From Opitutaceae bacterium (GTDB lineage: Bacteria > Verrucomicrobiota > Verrucomicrobiia > Opitutales > Opitutaceae): a DNA stretch of 20,845 bases. The position numbers and the translations under genes are program-made. The DNA lies in the NCBI GenBank assembly GCA_005786775.1, contig SYDD01000356.1, positions 1 through 20,845 of the forward strand. Reading direction: 5' to 3'. The notes under the pieces were generated by a model, which was given only the letters and a program-made list of their open reading frames with translations, was not told the origin of the DNA and did not search any database. Of this stretch, positions 16,898-20,845 are shown one piece after another; position 1 is the stretch's first letter, and each line of letters begins with the position of its first letter.

Positions 16898-17620
16898 ATG
16901 AAACGCCTCCTCCCCGCCCTCCTCGCGCTCGCGACCGCCAGCCTCCCGGCCGCTGATGCCGGTTTCGCATCCCTCTTCAACGGCAAGGACCTCACCCATT
17001 GGAAAGTCCCAGCCGGCGACAACGGCCACTGGAAGGTCCTCGACGGCGTGATCGACTACGACGCCCGCTCCGAGGCGCCCGGCGACAAGAACCTCTGGAG
17101 CGCGAAGGAATACCGCGACTTCGTGCTGCGGCTCGACTGGCGCATCAAGGAGACCACCGGGCTCTACCCCGTGCCCACCGTCCTCCCCGACGGCACGCAC
17201 CTCAAGGGACCCGATGGCAAGGATGTCACCACGCCCACCCCCAACGCGGACTCCGGGATTTACCTGCGGGGCAGCAGCAAGGCGCAGATCAACATCTGGT
17301 GCTGGCCGGTCGGCTCGGGCGAGGTCTACGGCTACCGGATGGACCGCAACCAGCCCGCCGCCGTGCGCGCGGGCGTGACCCCGAAGATGCGCGCCGACCG
17401 GCCCGTCGGGGAATGGAACACCTTCGAGATCACCCTGAAGGGCGACCGCCTCACGGTGGTGTTGAACGGGAAAACGGTCCTCGAGAACGCCCAGCTGCCG
17501 GGCATCCCCGCGCAGGGCCCCCTCGCGCTGCAGCACCACGGCGGTTTCCGCGACGGCAAGTACAATCCGGCCTCCAGCCTCGTGCAGTTCCGCAACGTCT
17601 CGATCCGCGAGCTGAACTGA
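16898..17620 (+). CDS. secreted DUF1080 (3-keto-disaccharide hydrolase-like) protein
   Basis: A 240-residue exported protein: signal peptide 1-19, then one DUF1080 beta-sandwich (about 23-238). Hallmarks are FNGKDLTHWK (27-36), NADSGIYLRG (116-125), GEWNTFEI (171-178), VLNGKTV (188-194) and GPLALQHHG (207-215). Proteins of this family hydrolyse 3-keto-glycosides or bind glycans. A partner dehydrogenase would make the 3-keto sugar, and a Gfo/Idh/MocA enzyme of the suitable type begins at the left edge of this window. The ATG follows CCCCCG with no Shine-Dalgarno. It is 63 bp after the copper-protein gene, so it could share its transcript, but could also have its own promoter. Length is normal for a single-domain member. 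Confidence 0.9.
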   Translation: MKRLLPALLALATASLPAADAGFASLFNGKDLTHWKVPAGDNGHWKVLDGVIDYDARSEAPGDKNLWSAKEYRDFVLRLDWRIKETTGLYPVPTVLPDGTHLKGPDGKDVTTPTPNADSGIYLRGSSKAQINIWCWPVGSGEVYGYRMDRNQPAAVRAGVTPKMRADRPVGEWNTFEITLKGDRLTVVLNGKTVLENAQLPGIPAQGPLALQHHGGFRDGKYNPASSLVQFRNVSIRELN

Positions 17621-17633
17621 CGGCGCGACCCTT

Positions 17634-17662
17634 GGCCGCGGGCCGGGCCGCGCCCCGCGGCC
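17634..17662. terminator. perfect 9-bp hairpin between convergent genes, no U-tract
   Basis: GGCCGCGGG (17634-17642) and CCCGCGGCC (17654-17662) are perfect inverted repeats with an 11-nt loop. They fill the gap between the DUF1080 stop and the stop of the leftward dehydrogenase gene. A bidirectional terminator is likely from its place. As at 3428-3460, no T-run follows on either strand. Confidence 0.45.
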
Positions 17663-18550
17663 TCAGGCGTGACGGCCCGGGAAGGTGAGCTCGGCGACGC
17701 CGCTCTTGTCGAGGTGACCGAGCTGCAGCGCGACCATCCGGTCGTACTGGAGCTTGGTCGCGGCGGCGAGGGGCAGGTGCAGGCCGGCCTGCGCCGCGAG
17801 GGTCCACGCGATGGTGGAGTCCTTGGCCGCGTGGGCCGCCGAGAAGAAGCAGTCGTGCGCGCGATGCTGCATATCCTCGCCGTCGGTCTTGAGCACTTGG
17901 GAATTTGCGCCGGTCTGGGCAAACACCTCCCGGAGCAGGTCTAGGTCCAGCCCCAGGGCCGCGCCCAGTCCGAGCCCCTCGGCAAGGCCAGCGGTGTTGA
18001 TGTTCATCACCATATTGACGAGCGCCTTCACCTGCGCCGCGCGGCCCGTGGGTCCGAGGTGGCGCAGCGCGGAGGAGAGGTCATCGAGGATCGGCCGCAC
18101 CCGCGCGAACGCCGCCTCGTCGCCGCCGCACATCAGGTAAAGCGTCCCGGCGCGCGCCTGCGGGATGGACGACGCCATACAGGCCTCGAGCGAGGCGGCC
18201 CCGGCGGCCCGCGCGCGGCGTTCCACCTCGAGGTGCACCGCGGGGGTGAGGGTGGCGCAGTTCACGAAAACCCGGCCCTGCGCGCCCGTGAGCAACGAGT
18301 CACCCTGCTCGGCGAACACCGCGAGCTGGGCGGCGTCGTCGGGCACCACGGTGAAGATGACGTCCGCGGCCGCCGTGACCGCGGCGAGGGAGGCGGCGCG
18401 GGTGGCGCCGAGCTCGGCGGCGAGAGCGTCGGCGACGGCGGTGGCCGGGTCGTGGACGGCGGTGACGGCGTGGCCGCGTTCCTTGAGGCGGCGGGCCATA
18501 TTGGCGCCCATCCGACCGGTGCCGACGAAGGCGATGCGAGCGCTGTGCAT
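17663..18550 (-). CDS. NAD(P)-dependent beta-hydroxyacid dehydrogenase-like oxidoreductase
   Basis: A 295-residue cytoplasmic protein of the 3-hydroxyisobutyrate dehydrogenase/6-phosphogluconate dehydrogenase superfamily. The N-terminal Rossmann fold has GTGRMGANMA (10-19), and the first strand begins at residue 5. The C-terminal helical domain carries QVKALVNMVMN (173-183), with Lys175 as the catalytic lysine and Asn179 as its conserved partner, and the late KDSTIA motif (243-248). The substrate motif, normally DAPVSGG, is changed to EACMASS (122-128), losing the substrate-binding Ser and the Gly pair, although AGTL (134-137) is kept. The substrate is thus probably not 3-hydroxyisobutyrate; a glyoxylate- or succinic-semialdehyde-reductase-like role is possible. 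I chose ATG at 18548-18550 over a TTG at 18586, because the Rossmann strand follows at the usual distance. It lies 48 bp after DUF1501 on the same strand. Confidence 0.88.
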   Translation of the reverse strand: MHSARIAFVGTGRMGANMARRLKERGHAVTAVHDPATAVADALAAELGATRAASLAAVTAAADVIFTVVPDDAAQLAVFAEQGDSLLTGAQGRVFVNCATLTPAVHLEVERRARAAGAASLEACMASSIPQARAGTLYLMCGGDEAAFARVRPILDDLSSALRHLGPTGRAAQVKALVNMVMNINTAGLAEGLGLGAALGLDLDLLREVFAQTGANSQVLKTDGEDMQHRAHDCFFSAAHAAKDSTIAWTLAAQAGLHLPLAAATKLQYDRMVALQLGHLDKSGVAELTFPGRHA

Positions 18551-18598
18551 CCCGGGCTTGTAGGGGCCGCGCGCCCGGCCGGTCAAAGCATTAGCCGC

Positions 18599-20071
18599 TC
18601 ATCCGAGGATACCGCGAATGACGTGCCCGTGGACGTCGGTGAGGCGGCGGTTGATGCCGTTGTGGTAAAACGACAGCTTCTCGTGATCCAGGCCGAGCAG
18701 GTGGAGGGCGGTCGCGTGCAGGTCGTAGCTGTAGGCGGGATCCACTACGGCCTTGAAGCCAAGCTCGTCGGTGGCGCCGTGGGCCGTGCCACCCCGGATG
18801 CCGCCCCCCGCCATCCACGCGGTGAATGCCGCGGGATTATGGTCCCGACCCTTGCCACCCCCGCCTTGCGCGCCGGGCTGGCGGCCGAACTCCGTCGTAC
18901 AGATCACGAGCGTGCTGTCCAGCAGGCCGCGGGATTTGAGATCCGTGAGCAGCGCTGCCGCCCCGGTGTCGAGGATCGGCCCCCAGTAGCCGTGGTCGCG
19001 CACGACGTCCTCGTGGCTGTCCCAGTTGGGCCGGATCTTCTTCGTGGCGGTGTTCTCCGCCCCGCAGAAAACCTGGACGAAGCGCACCCCGCGCTCGACG
19101 AGGCGGCGGGCCAGCAGGCATTGGCGGCCAAACGGGCCGATCTCCTCGTGCTCCAGCCGGTAGAGGCGCCGCGTCGCCTCGCTCTCCCCGCGGAGCTCCG
19201 TCGCTTCGGGCGCGCTCAACTGCAGCCGCGCCGCGAGCTCGTAGGCCGAGATCCGGGCGTCGAGCTCCGTCTGGCCCGGACGCCCCGCGCGGTGGGCGCG
19301 GTTCAGTACCTGTAGGAAATCGCGCCCTGCTCGCTCCGGCTCACCGCGCAGGCCGGCGAACTCCCCCTCCGGGAATAGGTCGGCGATCGGCGCCCGGTCG
19401 CCCCCGGCCGCGATGGTCGTCCCCTGATGCACCGCCGGCAGGAAGCCCGCACCCCAGTTGACCACCCCGCCGGGAGGCACGCCGCGCGGATCCGGGAGCA
19501 CGACGAACGCCGGCAGATTCTCGTTCTCACTCCCTAGGCCGTAGGTGACCCACGCCCCCATCGCGGGGAAACCCGGCAGGATGAACCCGCTGTTGGCCAT
19601 GAACATCGCCGGCCCGTGCAGCGCGCTCTTGCTCTGCATCGAGTGGATGAACGCTAGGTCATCGACGTGGCCCGCGAGCCTGGGGAACAGGTCGCTGACC
19701 CAACGCCCGCATTCGCCGTGCTGGCGGAATGGCCACCAACTGCCTTGGCAATTGCCGGGCTTGGACGCAAAAAACTGCAGCTTACCCTCGGGATCGAAGG
19801 GCTGACCGCTGCGTTTCGTCAGCTCCGGCTTGTGGTCCCACGAGTCGAGATGACTGAGCCCTCCCGGGCAGAAGATCTGGATGACGGCGCGGGCCTTCGC
19901 CGGATGATGGCCCCGCCGCGCAGCGAGAGGACTCGCCCCAGCGCGAGCGTCTTGGTGCAGTAGCGCCGCCAGCGCGACGCCGCCGAGGCCGCCCCCGAGG
20001 TCGCGCAGGAAATCGCGGCGGGAAACGGGGGGAAGGTGCCCGCGGCAGGGAGAGGCGGGAAAGGCGCTCAT
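18599..20071 (-). CDS. DUF1501 Tat-exported protein
   Basis: A 490-residue exported protein of the DUF1501 family, which has an alkaline-phosphatase/sulfatase-like fold and no settled activity. The Tat motif SRRDFLRDLGGG lies at 17-28, followed by a hydrophobic run GVALAALL. Family features include QIFCPGGLSHLDSWDHKPE (65-83), a central HSMQSKSALHGPAMFM, WDSHEDVVRDH, the CTTEFGRQPG motif and GRDHNP, and the C-terminal LHLLGLDHEKLSFYHNG. These Asp/His clusters resemble the metal sites of its fold family, but function is unproven. Its ATG is 3 nt after the stop of the DUF1553 gene on the same strand, so the two are an operon. This pair is very common in Planctomycetes and Verrucomicrobia, supporting the taxonomic call. 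Confidence 0.92.
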   Translation of the reverse strand: MSAFPASPCRGHLPPVSRRDFLRDLGGGLGGVALAALLHQDARAGASPLAARRGHHPAKARAVIQIFCPGGLSHLDSWDHKPELTKRSGQPFDPEGKLQFFASKPGNCQGSWWPFRQHGECGRWVSDLFPRLAGHVDDLAFIHSMQSKSALHGPAMFMANSGFILPGFPAMGAWVTYGLGSENENLPAFVVLPDPRGVPPGGVVNWGAGFLPAVHQGTTIAAGGDRAPIADLFPEGEFAGLRGEPERAGRDFLQVLNRAHRAGRPGQTELDARISAYELAARLQLSAPEATELRGESEATRRLYRLEHEEIGPFGRQCLLARRLVERGVRFVQVFCGAENTATKKIRPNWDSHEDVVRDHGYWGPILDTGAAALLTDLKSRGLLDSTLVICTTEFGRQPGAQGGGGKGRDHNPAAFTAWMAGGGIRGGTAHGATDELGFKAVVDPAYSYDLHATALHLLGLDHEKLSFYHNGINRRLTDVHGHVIRGILG

Positions 20072-20074
20072 GGT

Positions 20075-20845
20075 TCAGTCGATGTGCACAAACTCGTTCG
20101 CGTTCAGCAGCGCGCGGCACACCGCGAACAGGCCCCGCGCCGCCGCCAGCTCTGCAGCCGCACGCGTCTCGTCTGCGGTCGCCTCCCGCTGGAAAGCCAG
20201 CTCGATCGCCCAGCGCACCGCGGCCTCACCGCCGCCCGCCTCCCGTTCGGCACGCTCCGCCAGCCGCCGCGCCTGCCGCAGCATAAAGTCGTTGTTGGCC
20301 AGCGCGAGCGCCTGCAGGGCGGTGGTCGTCCGCACGCGCGCCGGGGTCAGGTTCGCCGGGTCGGGGCAGTCCAGAGTCGAAAGGAACTGGTGCGGCGTCG
20401 TGCGCACGATGAAGCGGTAAATGCTGCGGCGCCACAGGCCGGGCTCGTCCGCCGTGATGTACTCGTAAAGCGGCGCATAAGCCTCGGTGTACTTGAAATC
20501 CCGGAAGCCGGGCCCGCCCATCGCCAAGTTGAGGGTGCCGGCAACGGACAACACCGCGTCACGCAGCGACTCAGCGTCGAGCCGGCGCGGGTTCTGCCGC
20601 CACAGCAAGCGGTTCTGCGCGTCCACGGCCACCGCCGCGGGGTCCGCCACGCGTGAATCCCGCCGGTAGGCGGCGCTCCCCACGATCAGGCGATGCAGAT
20701 GCTTGAGCGAGCCACCGCTCCGCTGGAACTCCGCAGCCAGCCAGTCCAGCAACTCCGGATGCGAGGGCGCCGAACCGCCGAGCCCGAAGTCGCTCGGGGT
20801 GGCGACGATGCCCTGCCCAAAGTGGTGGTGCCACAACCGGTTCAC
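20075..20845 (-). CDS. DUF1549/DUF1553 (PSD1) protein, C-terminal fragment
   Basis: The last 256 residues of a protein that begins beyond the right edge. The visible part is the DUF1553 domain, recognised from NRLWHHHFGQGIVATPSDFG near its start, HPELLDWLAAEF, LKHLHRLIVGSAAYR, NPRRLDAESLRDAVL and NNDFMLRQARRLAER. In full-length members an N-terminal cytochrome c-like PSCyt1 domain and a DUF1549 domain precede it; these cannot be checked here. The GTG at the window edge is an internal Val codon, not a start. The C-terminus (ALLNANEFVHID) is the standard family ending. It is translated just ahead of the DUF1501 gene. The two families co-occur throughout PVC genomes and are thought to work at the cell surface or periplasm, but no reaction is established. 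Confidence 0.9.
   Translation of the reverse strand: MNRLWHHHFGQGIVATPSDFGLGGSAPSHPELLDWLAAEFQRSGGSLKHLHRLIVGSAAYRRDSRVADPAAVAVDAQNRLLWRQNPRRLDAESLRDAVLSVAGTLNLAMGGPGFRDFKYTEAYAPLYEYITADEPGLWRRSIYRFIVRTTPHQFLSTLDCPDPANLTPARVRTTTALQALALANNDFMLRQARRLAERAEREAGGGEAAVRWAIELAFQREATADETRAAAELAAARGLFAVCRALLNANEFVHID

Noticed and set aside
18599..20845. DUF1501/DUF1553 pair as a novel system
   Set aside because: Function is unknown, but this pair is among the commonest gene pairs in Planctomycetes and Verrucomicrobia, and nothing in these copies is unusual.

Overview
The window is about 72% G+C by eye, densely coded, and has the gene content of a verrucomicrobial bacterium, most like the Opitutaceae. 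The evidence is the combination of TonB-dependent receptors with 'FxV' TonB boxes, a FecI/FecR cassette, a DUF1501 + DUF1549/DUF1553 (PSD1) pair, a DUF1080 hydrolase, Tat-exported sugar oxidoreductases, a heparinase-like protein, and a redoxin/cytochrome c/copper-monooxygenase fusion. This is inference from family content; there is no rRNA or other phylogenetic marker. I see no tRNA, rRNA, CRISPR array, transposase, integrase or phage gene, and no gene-free stretch over 300 bp.

Layout. 1-221 (-) is the N-terminus of a Tat-exported Gfo/Idh/MocA oxidoreductase, divergent from 420-3410 (+), a carboxypeptidase-regulatory-domain TonB-dependent receptor. 3427-4950 (-) is a hybrid sensor kinase: a periplasmic solute-binding domain, one membrane helix, and a HisKA_3/HATPase core. 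5076-13638 (+) is a probable five-gene operon: ECF sigma factor, FecR anti-sigma regulator, STN-bearing TonB-dependent receptor, a secreted SUMF1-fold protein, and a secreted SUMF1-heparinase-like fusion. Three of its four junctions are 4-nt start/stop overlaps. 13678-14571 (-) is a YcbX-like MOSC protein, divergent from 14630-16834 (+), a secreted EF-hand/redoxin/cytochrome c/PHM-like copper protein. 16898-17620 (+) is a DUF1080 protein. 17663-18550 (-) is a beta-hydroxyacid dehydrogenase-like protein. 18599-20845 (-) holds a DUF1501 Tat protein and the C-terminal part of a DUF1553 protein that runs off the right edge.

How the parts may work together (inference). The central operon looks like a transmembrane-signalling glycan-uptake locus. 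The receptor would sense its ligand at the outer membrane and signal through its STN domain to the C-terminal domain of FecR. FecR would then release the ECF sigma factor, which would raise expression of the receptor and of the two exported SUMF1/lyase-like proteins. The flanking Gfo/Idh/MocA, DUF1080 and dehydrogenase genes fit oxidative sugar catabolism, but nothing in the sequence fixes the substrate.

Most worth a second look: (1) the tandemly duplicated SUMF1 domain, one copy fused to a heparinase-like domain; (2) the STN receptor, which carries a complete second signal peptide and possible start codon between its STN domain and TonB box; (3) the four-module copper protein, which keeps every PHM copper ligand while its redoxin domain has lost canonical residues.
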